From Paracholeplasma brassicae (GTDB lineage Bacteria > Bacillota_I > Bacilli_A > Acholeplasmatales > UBA5453): DNA of 64,000 bases. The stretch spans positions 1,813,793 through 1,877,792 of the forward strand of contig NC_022549.1 in the NCBI RefSeq assembly GCF_000967915.1, read 5' to 3'. A model generated the notes under the pieces. The model was not told where the DNA came from, ran no database searches, and saw only the letters and a program-made list of their open reading frames with translations. Shown one piece after another: positions 35,155-47,366 of this stretch. The position numbers were made by a program, and so were the translations under genes. Numbering within the stretch: position 1 is the stretch's first letter; each line of letters begins with the position of its first letter.

Positions 35155-38100
35155 TTAAATATGTATCTCTATAAATGAATCATCCGTAACTCTAATCTTT
35201 CTTGCTCTCTTTAAACTTAAAATAATCTCATCTATATATTCTCTAATTCTAGCTGATGATGATTGAAATCCACACAACCTTACAATCATAGAATGCAGTC
35301 CATCTAGATCCATTTTTCTGGTAACGCTGAGTATTTGCATAATTCCATCTTTAAGTTCCTCTGGATGGATATTGATAAATTCTCTTCTACTGCTATTATC
35401 TGTTGTTTCCCGGAATTTTATTGGTGTATTCGTATGTATGATGTATTGATCTTTAATTTTTATTTTGCCTTTTTTCACTAAATCACTTAATATTTCGTAA
35501 GTTTTATCATCGACAACGTTTGTATACTTTTGTCTTCCCCAAAAATAAGGTACAATTCGTTTAAGTTCAGCTTGATGAATTGGTGTTGTTCTTTCTATAA
35601 TTTCTAGAATATGATTTTGTATTTGATTTGCATAAAGGTTTGATTCATAAATTTGAGTTAACTGAACGTAATTAGGATAAATCTCAAACGCAATTTTGGA
35701 CTCCTCTTTTTTTCTTGATAGAACAGGAATTACTGGTAAAACATCAATTATCGACTTAGTAAATGTTGTATCGATATTTTTGATAAACTTGTCCAATTTT
35801 TCAATTTGAGATTTCTTATTTTTTATCCAATCTGTAGACCATATTCTATAGATAGTCCAATTTCTATCTTCTAAAACTTGTTGCCTTAATCTGTCCCTAT
35901 CTCTAACGGATTTTGAGGAATGATACGTTGCTCCATCGCATTCAATACCAAGTAGATACTTTGATGGATTTTTTGGATCAATGACCGCCAAATCAATGCG
36001 ATATCCTGAACATCCAACCTGTTTTCGAATATCATAACCCAAATTTGACAATTCATTATAGACGTCTTCTTCAAATGGGCTGTCGAAATTAGCTAAATCA
36101 TCGAGATTATCAACTTTATCATCTTCACCAAACTCCGCATATTCAAGATAATGTTTAAGAAATCTTACTCCTCGAGACTCCGTTCTATTTAAATCAATAT
36201 CAGTTCCCCTAATTGATGTTACTAAAACAAGACAAGTCTTAGCTCTTGTTACAGCGACATTCAACCGTCTGTAGCCGTTTGCCTGATTTAAAGGACCAAA
36301 ATTCATTGATATTTTACCCTTACCGTCAGGACCATAACCAATACTGATTATAATGATGTCTCTTTCATCCCCTTGAACAGTTTCAATGTTTTTGATAAAG
36401 AACGGTTCATTCTCATTGTTAGTGAAAAACTCTTCATAATGGGGGTTTATTCTTCTAAAATGATTAATTTTTCTTTCTATGAGCAACTGCTGTTCATTAT
36501 TAAAAGTTACTATTCCAACCGATTTATTTATTCCATATGTTTCAATAATATCTGCCAAGGTGTTGATTACTTTGTCTGCTTCGACTTCATTTTTTCTTTC
36601 AGAATACAAACCATTAACATACACATATTTAATGCCTTCGTATTCGTTTGGTTTACTAATCGAAGGAAATGAAACAAGATCCTTGTAAATCTCTTTGTTT
36701 GAAGGACGTATTAACTCCTCAAACTTTGAACGATAATGCCATCTTAATTTAATTGAATGAATAAAACTACTAGATACTTCTAAGATAGAGTCAAATGATG
36801 TCGTATCATAATTATCATCGTTATTAACTTCATCTTCACCAACGTTTTGGAAAAAATTAGTAGGTGGTAGTTGTTCTTTGTCACCAGTAACAATAACTTG
36901 CTTTGCTCTAAAAATAGCTCCTATTGCATTTTCCGGTTTGACTTGTGAAGCCTCATCGAAAATAACTGTATCGAAAATCATGTTTGTCCCTCTTAAGAAT
37001 GTACTAACAGATAACGGTGACATCATTAAACACGGTTTTAGCTGTGTGATCAGGTTAGGTATCCTACTAAAGAGCACTCTAAATGGTAATATTTTCCTAG
37101 ATTTATTAGCTTCTGCTCTCAATGTAGATACTTCGATATTATACCCTTCTACACCATTATAATTAGGTATTCCATTGTTAATATTACGTTCGATATTAGA
37201 TTTTGCCATCTGCTGTATTATTGCTTCAGCATCTTTGAAATTCCCTCTTGCTGCATCCATAGTAGATCCGTTAAATCCTGGCAATAGAACTCTCAAATAG
37301 TCATCAACCAATAACATATAGAATCGTTTGTAAAAAATTTCTATGTAATTTTTCTTGATTTCCAATTGAACTATTTTTTCACAATAATCATCTAGTTTTA
37401 ATTGGTTACATTTTACCAGAGCAAAATTAAATGAAAGGATTTCTTCTATTCGATTAAAATCTCCACTAATGCTTTCAAAATAACTTTTTTGTTCGGACAA
37501 ATGCAATTCATCCAAATTCAATCTTGATTTATCAAAGTGTAATTTGACTTTATTATATAATTCATTGTATTTACTTAATTTAATGTTCAAATGATTTATT
37601 CGTTCATCGTATTCCTTCTTGTTAGCCAAATACTTTTCTATTATTAAAAACATCTCTTGTGGAACAATTACATTAATTGAAGCCAGTAGAATTCTATATT
37701 CTTTTATCCATCTTAATTTAGATAAATTTTGAAAAAGATTCATTTGTTCTGTCTTGAATACCAATTTATTGACTAGCTGTCTATGTTTCTCTGAAAGTCG
37801 ATTGTATTCATCCGATGTGTTTAAAAGATTCAATAAATCAGGATATTTTATCTTCGATTCTATTAAATATAGTGTGCAATCCCTTCTTACCTTCCTATAC
37901 TCCGAAGAGAAAAGACGTTTCATAAACGTGTTGTTTGTTTTTACGATTCTTTTATATTTATTGGTATCTAGTTTTGTGATTTCTATATCAGAAATTTCTT
38001 CAATTCGAGTTTTATGTTGAAACATTTCTTCCTCTAAATCTATTAGCGACTGATAGTTTTCAATATCTATTTCAACGTTTTCCTGATTATATGTGTATCT

Positions 38101-39843
38101 ATCAAGTTGAACAAGTGTCTGCATATGCTTTAAAAAGTTCACATATAGCTCTAATTCAGTATTTATCAGTTGATTGTTGATTATAAAAAGATCTAAATTT
38201 TCAACATCTATGAGCAATGAACTAATAATGCTTATACTTTCATTGATTTCATTTTGGATTTCTTCTTTTTCCTGAATTGACAGATTATCATATTTAAAAG
38301 CATACAGTGGGTGATTTCTCGAGTCATAATTAACAGCCGAATTGGCATTGAAGAAAGTATTAATTACAGTTTCAATAGACTGAAGCTGTTTATCGTCAAT
38401 TTTATTTAAATTCTTTATGTTGAAAGGTACTTCACAGTATTTATCGTATTTTAGCGAAAGTCCATATAATTGATATAGTGATTTGTTGATGGGGTATCTT
38501 TTTTGAAGGATCGCTTTTGGGTATTCAATAAGTTCGTTTTTAGCACTTAAATATTTGTGGATTTGATCGTTAGAAAACTGACCATCAACATCAATAGAGT
38601 GTTGTCCTTTTTCTAAGGTAGTTGCTAATTCTCTTAATACCTCTTTTTTATCCAGTTTAGAGTTATGAATTGGTAATGCGTAATCATTCAACCCTATCTT
38701 TTTTAGATTATTATAGACAACATCTAAAGCGGCTTTTTTTTCCGCTACAAATAGAACTTTCTTGTTTCTGGCAATTAATTCAGTAATAATATTTGTGATG
38801 GTCTGTGATTTCCCCGTACCTGGCGGACCCTGTAGAACAAAGCTTTTTCCAGCGATGGCAGATTGAATGGCTATCTCTTGTGAGGAATCGGCGTCTAAGA
38901 TGTGGTAATAGTTTTGAGGTTCAATGATTCTATCAATATCTTCTTCACCATAAATATCGTCAAATTCGATAGCGTCGTAATCACCTACGAGTTGCTGAAT
39001 AAGAGGATTATCACTTATTCGTTGAGCGTTTTCTTCCAAATCTTTGACCATATTTATTTTCGAAAAACTAAAAATACTTAAATCGCTCTCATCGTAAATT
39101 TTCCATCTTTTATCTGATATCTTGGCATATATATACTCTTTGTAATTTTGGTATACCTCAAATAAACTTAAATCCTCTTGATCTGTATCATATGAAATGT
39201 CAATTTTATAATCTTGTGATAATTTTCTTAGCAATGAATCATTAAGTAGCAAATCTCCTTCAGGGAAAGTAATTCTAAAAGGTGCATCAAACGAGTCTTG
39301 TGATAATTCGGCAGCCAAAAATAGTAATGGTGCTTTGTGACTTTCTTCGCTATCCTTACTTTCATACCATTCTAAATATCCGATTGCTACATATAGAACA
39401 TTAATTGCATTTTCTTCTTTAAATGTTCTAGCTTTCTTCATTAAATTTCTGAGGATTTTTCTTTGTGTTTTATTATTACAATTAGAAAAAATTAAATTCT
39501 CCTTTTTATTCCTCAGATAGTTTTTTATCGCAGGTATTAGTTCTGGCTTCGAATAAATATCCTTAATTGGTAGTTTTATGCCAGATATTGTAATAAAATC
39601 TTCTTCGTCTTCTTCAAAAAGATTTGCTATCTCTTCATCCTCTTCTTCATCATCAAACATTTCAGCAAACATAACTCTTTTAGCATTCACTTGCTTGTTT
39701 AATAATTCCTCTATTGATGGATAAATGATTTCAAGAGTAGATGACTTTTTGCGTTTAAAATTAACTGCTTGATTTCTAGCTGTTATATCTAAAAGGCTCT
39801 TCTTCCACGAATCAATATTGCTTTGTACTTTTTCGCTCATCAT
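35155..39843 (-). CDS. DUF4011-helicase-Vsr-like nuclease-DUF3320 protein
   Basis: A giant 1562-residue single-gene defence candidate. In order: DUF4011 (about residues 8-250; SWKKSLLDITARNQAVNF), superfamily 1 helicase with Walker A LQGPPGTGKSQT (about residue 335), Walker B VIFDEASQV (about residue 965), and motifs VGIVTFNN, VQGDERDIIIIS and RRLNVAVTRAK. Next is a Vsr/DUF559 nuclease (IECDGATYHSSKSVRDRDRLRQ, about residues 1310-1360), then C-terminal DUF3320 (about residues 1420-1560). AGGAG lies before ATGATG at 39843. Proteins of this layout recur in defence islands. It lies next to the DUF2971 and type I RM genes. Confidence 0.85.
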   Translation of the reverse strand: MMSEKVQSNIDSWKKSLLDITARNQAVNFKRKKSSTLEIIYPSIEELLNKQVNAKRVMFAEMFDDEEEDEEIANLFEEDEEDFITISGIKLPIKDIYSKPELIPAIKNYLRNKKENLIFSNCNNKTQRKILRNLMKKARTFKEENAINVLYVAIGYLEWYESKDSEESHKAPLLFLAAELSQDSFDAPFRITFPEGDLLLNDSLLRKLSQDYKIDISYDTDQEDLSLFEVYQNYKEYIYAKISDKRWKIYDESDLSIFSFSKINMVKDLEENAQRISDNPLIQQLVGDYDAIEFDDIYGEEDIDRIIEPQNYYHILDADSSQEIAIQSAIAGKSFVLQGPPGTGKSQTITNIITELIARNKKVLFVAEKKAALDVVYNNLKKIGLNDYALPIHNSKLDKKEVLRELATTLEKGQHSIDVDGQFSNDQIHKYLSAKNELIEYPKAILQKRYPINKSLYQLYGLSLKYDKYCEVPFNIKNLNKIDDKQLQSIETVINTFFNANSAVNYDSRNHPLYAFKYDNLSIQEKEEIQNEINESISIISSLLIDVENLDLFIINNQLINTELELYVNFLKHMQTLVQLDRYTYNQENVEIDIENYQSLIDLEEEMFQHKTRIEEISDIEITKLDTNKYKRIVKTNNTFMKRLFSSEYRKVRRDCTLYLIESKIKYPDLLNLLNTSDEYNRLSEKHRQLVNKLVFKTEQMNLFQNLSKLRWIKEYRILLASINVIVPQEMFLIIEKYLANKKEYDERINHLNIKLSKYNELYNKVKLHFDKSRLNLDELHLSEQKSYFESISGDFNRIEEILSFNFALVKCNQLKLDDYCEKIVQLEIKKNYIEIFYKRFYMLLVDDYLRVLLPGFNGSTMDAARGNFKDAEAIIQQMAKSNIERNINNGIPNYNGVEGYNIEVSTLRAEANKSRKILPFRVLFSRIPNLITQLKPCLMMSPLSVSTFLRGTNMIFDTVIFDEASQVKPENAIGAIFRAKQVIVTGDKEQLPPTNFFQNVGEDEVNNDDNYDTTSFDSILEVSSSFIHSIKLRWHYRSKFEELIRPSNKEIYKDLVSFPSISKPNEYEGIKYVYVNGLYSERKNEVEADKVINTLADIIETYGINKSVGIVTFNNEQQLLIERKINHFRRINPHYEEFFTNNENEPFFIKNIETVQGDERDIIIISIGYGPDGKGKISMNFGPLNQANGYRRLNVAVTRAKTCLVLVTSIRGTDIDLNRTESRGVRFLKHYLEYAEFGEDDKVDNLDDLANFDSPFEEDVYNELSNLGYDIRKQVGCSGYRIDLAVIDPKNPSKYLLGIECDGATYHSSKSVRDRDRLRQQVLEDRNWTIYRIWSTDWIKNKKSQIEKLDKFIKNIDTTFTKSIIDVLPVIPVLSRKKEESKIAFEIYPNYVQLTQIYESNLYANQIQNHILEIIERTTPIHQAELKRIVPYFWGRQKYTNVVDDKTYEILSDLVKKGKIKIKDQYIIHTNTPIKFRETTDNSSRREFINIHPEELKDGIMQILSVTRKMDLDGLHSMIVRLCGFQSSSARIREYIDEIILSLKRARKIRVTDDSFIEIHI

Positions 39844-40252
39844 CTTATTTTTCTCCTGTCGTTTTATCTTAATAGAATCAATATATGAGACTCATTAATT
39901 GAAATTGGTATACATAGTCGGTATAGTTCTAAAAACCATTGGTGTGAAAAGTGTATGATTTTTCAATTTCAACGATTGTTCTAATAGGTTCTCTTATTAT
40001 TGCTTACTATGTCTATTAGAAATTGTGGTTTCGAATGTTTAATATAGTAATGATGAAAACACGTAGTAAAAATCATTAATTTGACCAAAATTGTGAATAT
40101 TTCGTCTAAGTGTTGTCTCGACGCTAAAAGTTTGACGGTTCATCACTGTTCAAATATATCCTCCACATCGCTACACTACTTGAAGTTAAAAATTACTAAT
40201 TGATAATATTATCTATGTTTACGTGTTTCTTTTTGATAATTCTTCTATATTT
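39844..40252. other. 409-base stretch without a recognised gene
   Basis: AT-rich spacer between the DUF2971 gene and the DUF4011 gene, all on the minus strand. It should hold the promoter of the DUF4011 gene, but I could not single one out. No terminator hairpin with T run is obvious. Confidence 0.45.
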
Positions 40253-41215
40253 TCATTTGTCTTTATCACTTATGTTACTTTGATACGAAACTAGCCTAGA
40301 ATTATTATCCCATGAATATAGTATCCATTTTCTATCATTTGCTAGTTTTATGAGTTGATTTGCTTCCTTTGTTCCCAGTATATTTTTATGCAAAATAATA
40401 CCCGTAACAATATTGGCATACACTTTATTGCCCCCGTTGCTGAAAAACCTATACTCTTTTTCTTTACTCCAAGTCATTCCTTTTAATAATAGCTGATTCC
40501 TGAGATTTTGTTCTAACTCGTTTTTTAGTATTTCTTTATTCTCAAGTTGGAATGCTAATAAAAACAACGGTAACCAAGAGAAATGATCACGTTTATCTGA
40601 GTATATAACAGGATTCAGGTCCATTAAATCTTTCATTTCATCAGTGATCAAATCAGAATCATACTCAATACAAAATCCATAATTTTCTGCATATTCATTC
40701 CATAAATGCTTGTTATCGAATGAATCAGACATACTAAACACTTTAATATTGTGTCGGTATGTATCGTTAAACGCAAAAATTGGTTCTAACTTTTTTCTAA
40801 ACATGTCTTCATGTTGTTGGAATTGCCTCTGCACATCTTTATGTGCTGTTTCGAAATTAGTAATGTCTTCATCTGTAGCACCACTATTAAAAAGCAAATT
40901 ATTAAAGGTTCCATTATTCATCATATCCTCAATGGCAAGTAACTGATCATCAGTGATTGGATCAATAGATTTTTCAATTTGTGGAACTTTACTGTATAAG
41001 CGCTTTATAAAAGTTCGATAGATCTTGGGTTTATTCTTTGATATATATGCTTGAAAAAGCTCTTCCTCTTTCTCTTTATTATAATAAATCATTGAGTCAG
41101 ATGGATCGTTTAAACTTTTGATGTCGGCAAACCATAAATAGCCCTCTGATAGAGCTTTTAAATAGTAATTGAATGTTTCTTTATTTTTAATAGAGCGGTA
41201 TTTATATAATTTCAC
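40253..41215 (-). CDS. DUF2971 family protein
   Basis: A 320-residue protein with the DUF2971 opening KLYKYRSI followed by LWFADIKSLNDPSD and later HLWNEYAENYGFCIEY and MTWSKEKEYRFF. Family function is unknown; members often lie in defence islands or near mobile DNA. GGAGA lies six bases before the GTG at 41215; a TTG 12 bases upstream overlaps that site. It starts 31 bases after hsdR and is probably the fourth gene of the hsd operon. Confidence 0.8.
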   Translation of the reverse strand: MKLYKYRSIKNKETFNYYLKALSEGYLWFADIKSLNDPSDSMIYYNKEKEEELFQAYISKNKPKIYRTFIKRLYSKVPQIEKSIDPITDDQLLAIEDMMNNGTFNNLLFNSGATDEDITNFETAHKDVQRQFQQHEDMFRKKLEPIFAFNDTYRHNIKVFSMSDSFDNKHLWNEYAENYGFCIEYDSDLITDEMKDLMDLNPVIYSDKRDHFSWLPLFLLAFQLENKEILKNELEQNLRNQLLLKGMTWSKEKEYRFFSNGGNKVYANIVTGIILHKNILGTKEANQLIKLANDRKWILYSWDNNSRLVSYQSNISDKDK

Positions 41216-41246
41216 GTGCTTCTCCAATCAAACACTCTCGTTCAAT

Positions 41247-44200
41247 TTAATTATTAAACTCATTTTCACAAACAAGTTCCGTTTGTTCCATAATCAACTG
41301 TACAGATTTATCGTAATTATTAGGATCTGTTGGGTCATCTGGTGGATAATTATACTTCTTAAGTAAAACTTTGATTTCAAATCTTATTTTTGCTCTAACA
41401 GAATCTCTAATATTCCAGTCAATTGTGGTACTCGACTTAATCTTTTTAGTTAGTTCTTTAGCGATTTCCTTTAAGATGTCTGTTCCCATGACTTCTTTTG
41501 CAGTCATGTTCGATGATAATGCTTCATAGAATGCAAACTCATCCTCAGTTAAACCTGATTCTTTGCCTGCTTCAGCTGCTTTGGTTATGTCTTTAGCTAG
41601 TTCAATCAGTTCTTGAATAACGACTGTAGAATCTATTAATCTAGCTTGATATTTAGCAAGTGCATCTTCTAATAGTTCAGAGAACTGTCTCGATTGAACA
41701 ATCGTCTTTCTAGCTATCATTTTAAGTTTGCCTTTAATGAGTCGTTTCAAGAGTTCAATCGCAACATTCTTGTGATCCATCTTCTTGAACTCTTCTAAGA
41801 ATTCTTCCGAAAGAATCGAGATATCAGGTTTTGATAATCCAATTTCAGCCATGATATCAATGACTTTATCTGATTTAAGTGATTTAGAAATCAATTGGTT
41901 AAGTTCTGAATCAAGTTGATCTACTGATTTCTTTTTACTTGTATCTGTTGATAGTTTAATAATACCTGCACGTACTGATTTAAAGAACCCAATCTCAACG
42001 TTGTGTTTTTCTGCTTCTTCTGTTGTAGAGCATAGTGAATAGGCTTTTGAAAGTTCTGAAACAAACTTTAAGAAGTCGTTTTTTCTTTCTTCTCTTAAAC
42101 CTATAACAAAATCAATGGTTTCCATAATAACTTGGAGTTTTTCGCTGTATCGGTCACCAAAGTATTTTGAATAATCATGTTGATGTAGAATATCTCTTAC
42201 AATATCTAGCTTTTCTAACATGACTGAAACAGCTAGTGCAGTATCTACACCGACTTGTTCTCTATCGTTATCTGTATATTGCATTAGGGCTTTCTTTAGT
42301 TGATCTGCAATTCCAATATAGTCAACAACAAGTCCGCCTTGTTTTTCTTTGAATACACGGTTAACTCTAGCGATAGCTTGCATAAGGTTATGACCTTGCA
42401 TCGGTTTATCGATATACATTGTGTGCATACTTGGGACATCAAATCCAGTTAACCACATATCTCGTACAATGACTAATTCAAGTTCATCATTATTATCTTT
42501 CATTCGTTCAGATAATGTTTCTCTAGTTTGCTTAGTACCAATATGTTTTTGCCATGCTTCAGGATCACTGGATGACCCAGTCATAACAACTTTAATCTTA
42601 CCTTTTAAGACATCATCTGAGTGCCATTCTGGTCTTAGTTTAACAATGGCTTCATAAAGTTCAACAGCAATTCTTCTAGACATCGCAACAACCATGGCTT
42701 TACCTACTGGTGTTTCCATGGTTGATTGTCTTTTTTCAAAGTGTTCAACGATATCTTTTGCAACTGTCTTAATTCTTGAAGTAGAACCAACAATTGCTTC
42801 TAATCTTGCCCACTTACGTTTTAAACCTTCTTTTTGAGTTTCTTCTTGATATTCCGTGATTTCATCATAGTTTTCATCAATCAAATCATACTCTTCTGTA
42901 AAGTCGATCTGAGCAATTCTACTTTCATAGAATATCTTAACGGTTGTTTTATCTTCAACTGCTCGTGACATATCGTAAATATCAATATAATCACCGAAAA
43001 CAGCTCTTGTGTTCTTATCTGTGGTTTCAATAGGTGTACCTGTAAAACCTATATATGATGCATTTGGTAGTGAATCTCTTAAGTATTTTGCATAACCATA
43101 TTTTTCAAATGCTTCATCTTGCGATTTAACAACTTTAGCACTAAACCCATATTGGCTTCGATGTGCTTCATCCGCTAAGACGATGACATTCTTTCTATTG
43201 GTTAATGCACTTATATTGCCGTTATCATCAGGTGAAAACTTTTGGATGGTAGTAAAAATAATACCACCTGAATCTCTACCATTCAAAAGTTCTTTTAAAT
43301 GTTCTCTTGATGCTGCTTGATCAGGAATACTTCTAAGTAAATCACTAGATTTAGAGAACGTTAAAAAGAGTTGATCATCTAGATCATTTCTATCAGTAAT
43401 GATAACAATCGTTGGATTAGATAGTTCTTGCGAGATAACAAGTTTCCCAGCATAAAAAACCATAGATAGTGATTTACCACTACCTTGGGTATGCCAAATA
43501 ACACCAATACGTCTATCACCATGTGCTGATGTTGCTTCATAGGTTTTTTCTAGCGCAGTATTGACTGCATGATATTGGTGATACCCAGCAAGGATTTTAA
43601 TATAACCTGATTCATGTTTTTGGAATAAAACGTATTGCTTAATGATATCTAAGAATCGCTTCTTATCAAACATACCTTTAATCAGTGTTTCTAATTGAGG
43701 TATGGTAGTAGGTGCAATTTCTTTACCCTCTGTGGTACGCCAAGTCATATATCTATCTTCATCAGATGTGATAGTACCTGCTTTAGCATGTAAGCCATCA
43801 CTAATAACATTAAATGAATTATATACAAATAAACTACTAATTGACTGTTGGTAGTTTTTAACTTGTCTAAAAGCTGATTTAATCGATATATTTTCATCTG
43901 ATGCTGTTTTAAGTTCAAAGACAACTAAAGGTAGTCCATTTACAAAAACAACGACATCTGGTCTTTTTTCGACTCTACTTTCAACAACTGTAAATTGATT
44001 AACAACTAAATAGTCATTATTTTTAGGTTCGTTAAAATCAAAGATTCTAACCTGTGAGTGTACTAATCTACCTGTTTGATCATGATATGAAACATCAACA
44101 CCATCTGTGATCATCTTATGGAAAGTTCTATTATTTTCAATAAGAGCTATTTGTTTTGGGATAGTGATTTGTCTGATTGCATCTTCAATAGCTGATTTTG

Positions 44201-44393
44201 GTAGTGATTTATTCGAGCTAAAAAGCGATTCTTTTAATCGCTCTATTAGTATTACATCTGTGTAAGATGCTCTTTCTGAGTATGGTCCTTCAGGCGCAAT
44301 ATTAGGTCCGAACTCAGTTTGATATCCTAGTTCCTGAAACCACTCTAATGTAGCTTCCTCTACATCAGATTCAAAGAATACTTTAACAGCCAT
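41247..44393 (-). CDS. hsdR: Type I restriction enzyme, R subunit
   Basis: Motor and nuclease subunit of a type I restriction-modification system, about 1048 residues. Seen: an N-terminal PD-ExK nuclease ([19 protein letters not shown]), helicase Walker [15 protein letters not shown] box [12 protein letters not shown], and [14 protein letters not shown] as motif VI. A C-terminal helical region follows ([15 protein letters not shown]...). GAGGAG lies seven bases before the ATG at 44393, four bases after the hsdS stop; a start 36 bases upstream inside hsdS is less likely. All motifs look intact. Confidence 0.95.
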   Translation of the reverse strand: MAVKVFFESDVEEATLEWFQELGYQTEFGPNIAPEGPYSERASYTDVILIERLKESLFSSNKSLPKSAIEDAIRQITIPKQIALIENNRTFHKMITDGVDVSYHDQTGRLVHSQVRIFDFNEPKNNDYLVVNQFTVVESRVEKRPDVVVFVNGLPLVVFELKTASDENISIKSAFRQVKNYQQSISSLFVYNSFNVISDGLHAKAGTITSDEDRYMTWRTTEGKEIAPTTIPQLETLIKGMFDKKRFLDIIKQYVLFQKHESGYIKILAGYHQYHAVNTALEKTYEATSAHGDRRIGVIWHTQGSGKSLSMVFYAGKLVISQELSNPTIVIITDRNDLDDQLFLTFSKSSDLLRSIPDQAASREHLKELLNGRDSGGIIFTTIQKFSPDDNGNISALTNRKNVIVLADEAHRSQYGFSAKVVKSQDEAFEKYGYAKYLRDSLPNASYIGFTGTPIETTDKNTRAVFGDYIDIYDMSRAVEDKTTVKIFYESRIAQIDFTEEYDLIDENYDEITEYQEETQKEGLKRKWARLEAIVGSTSRIKTVAKDIVEHFEKRQSTMETPVGKAMVVAMSRRIAVELYEAIVKLRPEWHSDDVLKGKIKVVMTGSSSDPEAWQKHIGTKQTRETLSERMKDNNDELELVIVRDMWLTGFDVPSMHTMYIDKPMQGHNLMQAIARVNRVFKEKQGGLVVDYIGIADQLKKALMQYTDNDREQVGVDTALAVSVMLEKLDIVRDILHQHDYSKYFGDRYSEKLQVIMETIDFVIGLREERKNDFLKFVSELSKAYSLCSTTEEAEKHNVEIGFFKSVRAGIIKLSTDTSKKKSVDQLDSELNQLISKSLKSDKVIDIMAEIGLSKPDISILSEEFLEEFKKMDHKNVAIELLKRLIKGKLKMIARKTIVQSRQFSELLEDALAKYQARLIDSTVVIQELIELAKDITKAAEAGKESGLTEDEFAFYEALSSNMTAKEVMGTDILKEIAKELTKKIKSSTTIDWNIRDSVRAKIRFEIKVLLKKYNYPPDDPTDPNNYDKSVQLIMEQTELVCENEFNN

Positions 44394-44397
44394 AACA

Positions 44398-45633
44398 TCA
44401 CTCCTCAATCGGTACTTCGATTTCACCATTCATAAGTTTGGGTAATAATTCATCTCTTAACTGGGACAATTTTTGATTTCCAAATAGATTAATTGCTATA
44501 TTTTTATTTAAACTTTCAACTATAGAACAAAATTGCTTAATAAGTTGTTCGGTTGGACAAATAAATCTATGTGAATTAATATCATTTTTATTTATATGTT
44601 GCTGTGCGGAACCTGTCTGTTTCGATGCAATTGTTTCAATTTCTTCCTTTATTAATCCAAAAATATAACTTCTTGGATATTTATCATTTGGTATCACTCC
44701 AACAACAGACTGATTTGCACATGCCTCAATTTCAAGCATAGATATAATTCCAACATATCCAGTTATTGCTATTAATGTTGTTCCAATCGGCATTAATTTC
44801 GTTGCTGAGGATTTTAATCCTAAATCAGTTATTGATTCTGTACCTCTAATTATTCTTAAGTTATTCAGCTCTCCAGATTTTAACCATTGATGACCTTTTC
44901 CCCAGAAAGTGGAATTAGAGCGTGATGGCGTACCTCCTAGTACTGTATCTGCTATATCGAATATAGTTTTAATCTGCCATCCGTTAGGAATTAGACCTAA
45001 TTCACTCTCAACCATTTCTCCACCACTGGATTTATATGGTTCTCCGTTTTCATTAGGAAATTCAAAATCTACAAACCATCTTTTGTAGAGTGTTTGTGCT
45101 AATTCTTCCAGATTTTTATTGATTTTATTGTTTAGTTCAATTTTGTCATCAAGAGACGAGAGGATGTTTGCTATTGCTTTTTGCTTATCAAGAGATGGCA
45201 GTCTATATATTAAGTCATATAGTGTATTTTCTTGAACTCTTTGCCTACCTGAAGTCCCTGTCATTGATGCGATTGCGTTGTCTCTAAATAAAGTGCTTGT
45301 TGAAAAATAATAAACAAACTGTGGATATGAAACCCCAGATTTTGCTCTTAAAACTATAAACTCTGTTGAACCAAATGCAATTTCGCCTTTATTCAAATGA
45401 TTTATATACGCGGTTTTCCCGTTTTCTAAACTTGGAGTTATTCTTGCTACAATAGTATCATTGTTTTGAAATTTGGCCCCTCCGTTATAGGGCTCATAGG
45501 TATTTGAATAAACATCTCTCGTAAATGGAGTTAAACTCTCCATGGGAATTTTCCTTGCTATGGTCCCCTTTCTCAAGGTTAATTTTGGATTAAATTCGAT
45601 AAAATCAATTATTCTAGTGTCTTTATAGCTCAT
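44398..45633 (-). CDS. hsdS: Type I restriction enzyme, S (specificity) subunit
   Basis: DNA-recognition subunit of 411 residues with two target-recognition domains (about residues 1-145 and 210-355) separated by conserved helices ([24 protein letters not shown] and [10 protein letters not shown]) and ending with a second helical repeat ([14 protein letters not shown]). The two domains differ, so the target is a split asymmetric site. The start ATG lies inside the end of hsdM (11-base overlap). There is only one hsdS, with no inverted second copy, so there is no sign of phase-variable shuffling. Confidence 0.93.
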   Translation of the reverse strand: MSYKDTRIIDFIEFNPKLTLRKGTIARKIPMESLTPFTRDVYSNTYEPYNGGAKFQNNDTIVARITPSLENGKTAYINHLNKGEIAFGSTEFIVLRAKSGVSYPQFVYYFSTSTLFRDNAIASMTGTSGRQRVQENTLYDLIYRLPSLDKQKAIANILSSLDDKIELNNKINKNLEELAQTLYKRWFVDFEFPNENGEPYKSSGGEMVESELGLIPNGWQIKTIFDIADTVLGGTPSRSNSTFWGKGHQWLKSGELNNLRIIRGTESITDLGLKSSATKLMPIGTTLIAITGYVGIISMLEIEACANQSVVGVIPNDKYPRSYIFGLIKEEIETIASKQTGSAQQHINKNDINSHRFICPTEQLIKQFCSIVESLNKNIAINLFGNQKLSQLRDELLPKLMNGEIEVPIEE

Positions 45634-47113
45634 AACCAATACCCCTTAAGTTCTCTTTAATCTTTTCCTCAAGAGATTTAGATTCTTCAAATAACTCAGA
45701 AAGTTCAGATGTTAGTTTATCCATCTTTTCGTCAAATGGAATACCATCATCTTCAACCTCTTCAATGCCCACGTATCTTCCAGGGGTTAAAACATAATCG
45801 TGTGATCTAATTTCATCGAGTGTTGCTGATTTACAGAAACCATCAATATCTTGATAGTCTTTATTGTCTCTCCAAGCGTGATAGGTTGAATAGATCTTTT
45901 CACTTTCTTCATCTGTTAGTTCTCGGTGTTTTCTTGTTTCCATATAGCCCATCTTACGAGCATCAATGAACAAGACTTTGTCTTTTCTGCCATTTTTATT
46001 CTTTGAAACAAACCATAATGATACCGGAATTGATACATCATAAAAGAGTTGTGAAGGCATTGCTACTATACAGTCAACTAATCCTTCATCAAGTATCTTC
46101 TTTCTAATATCAAACTCTTCTGATCTAGATGTCGATAAAGAACCGTTCGCTAAAACAAACCCCGCGATACCTCTTGGGCTTAATTTAGAAATTATGTGAG
46201 AAATCCAAGCGTAGTTAGCATTCGTTGCTGGCGGTGTACCCCATTGCCATCTGCTATCGCCAATTAAATGTTGTTGTCCCCAATCTTTAATATTGAATGG
46301 TGGGTTTGCAAGTATATAATCAGCTCTTAGTGTCTTATGTTGGTCGTTGGTGAATGTGTCAGCGTCTCTTTCACCAAGATTTGCATCAATACCTCGGATA
46401 GCTAGATTCATCTTAGCTAATCGCCAAGTGGTTGCTACATACTCTTGTCCGTAGACTGAAATGTCGCCAATTTTACCTTGGTGTTCTTGAACAAACTTAG
46501 CTGATTGAACAAACATACCTCCAGAACCACAAGCAGGATCGTATACCCTACCTTGATATGGTTCAATCATATTAACAAGCAACTTAACAATCGAAGGTGG
46601 TGTGTAGAACTCACCTTCAGTTGTTCCAAATTTTTTTAAAAAGTATTCATAGACACGACCGAGCACATCCTTCGATTGTGCTTCTTTTGATCCAACATTA
46701 AATGAAAATAAATCAATCAATTCACCTAATCTTGTTTTATCAAGCTCGGGTCTTGCATAATTCTTAGGTAAAACACCTTTTAATGTCTTAGCGTTTTCTC
46801 TTTCAATTAGTACCATTGCATTATCAATAATTTGACCGATGGTTGGTTGCTTTGCTTGAGACTTAATATAATCCCATCTAGCCTCCATTGGTACGAAAAA
46901 CACGTTTTCAGCCTCATAAGCATCTCTATCTTCTTCCATACCCGGAAAGCTCTTCTTAATCTCATTATATCGTTCTTCAAACGAATCTGATATATACTTT
47001 AAAAATACCAACCCAAGAATCACATGCTTATATTCAGAGGATTCAATATTACCTCTTAATTTATCGGCCATTTGCCATAATTTATCTTCAAATCCTAAAT
47101 TAACACTATCCAT
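45623..47113 (-). CDS. hsdM: Type I restriction enzyme, M (methyltransferase) subunit
   Basis: Adenine-N6 methyltransferase subunit, 496 residues. The SAM-binding motif is VYDPACGSGGMFV and the catalytic NPPF motif is ILANPPFNIKDWG. The N-terminal HsdM domain opens DKLWQMADKLRGNIESSEYKHVILGLVFLKYISD. AAAGGAG lies before the ATG. It heads the hsdM-hsdS-hsdR-DUF2971 operon. Confidence 0.96.
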   Translation of the reverse strand: MDSVNLGFEDKLWQMADKLRGNIESSEYKHVILGLVFLKYISDSFEERYNEIKKSFPGMEEDRDAYEAENVFFVPMEARWDYIKSQAKQPTIGQIIDNAMVLIERENAKTLKGVLPKNYARPELDKTRLGELIDLFSFNVGSKEAQSKDVLGRVYEYFLKKFGTTEGEFYTPPSIVKLLVNMIEPYQGRVYDPACGSGGMFVQSAKFVQEHQGKIGDISVYGQEYVATTWRLAKMNLAIRGIDANLGERDADTFTNDQHKTLRADYILANPPFNIKDWGQQHLIGDSRWQWGTPPATNANYAWISHIISKLSPRGIAGFVLANGSLSTSRSEEFDIRKKILDEGLVDCIVAMPSQLFYDVSIPVSLWFVSKNKNGRKDKVLFIDARKMGYMETRKHRELTDEESEKIYSTYHAWRDNKDYQDIDGFCKSATLDEIRSHDYVLTPGRYVGIEEVEDDGIPFDEKMDKLTSELSELFEESKSLEEKIKENLRGIGYEL

Positions 47114-47366
47114 TATTACAACTCCTTTGTTGATTACTTATTTTATAAAAACGTTATTACTAGCATTTTACCATTTTTTACTAAAAATATTAATAGAATT
47201 AATGATTAGTATCATAAAACACACAATTTTTTATAAAGAGTAATTAATGATCAATTTTGTAAAATATAAAAAAAACATACCCCATAAAACACATCGTTTT
47301 CAATCAAAGCACTTAGTTAAATGAGGTATATTCAAATTTTATTAGGTCAATTTCAAGTTTTACAAA

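Noticed and set aside
44398..45633. Phase-variable hsdS inversion system
   Set aside because: Only one hsdS gene, no recombinase and no inverted copy of a recognition domain are seen in the window.
47264..47340. Terminator-like ATACCCC ... GAGGTAT pair after the small gene region
   Set aside because: The arms are short, about 45 bases apart and lack a T run, so it is not convincing.
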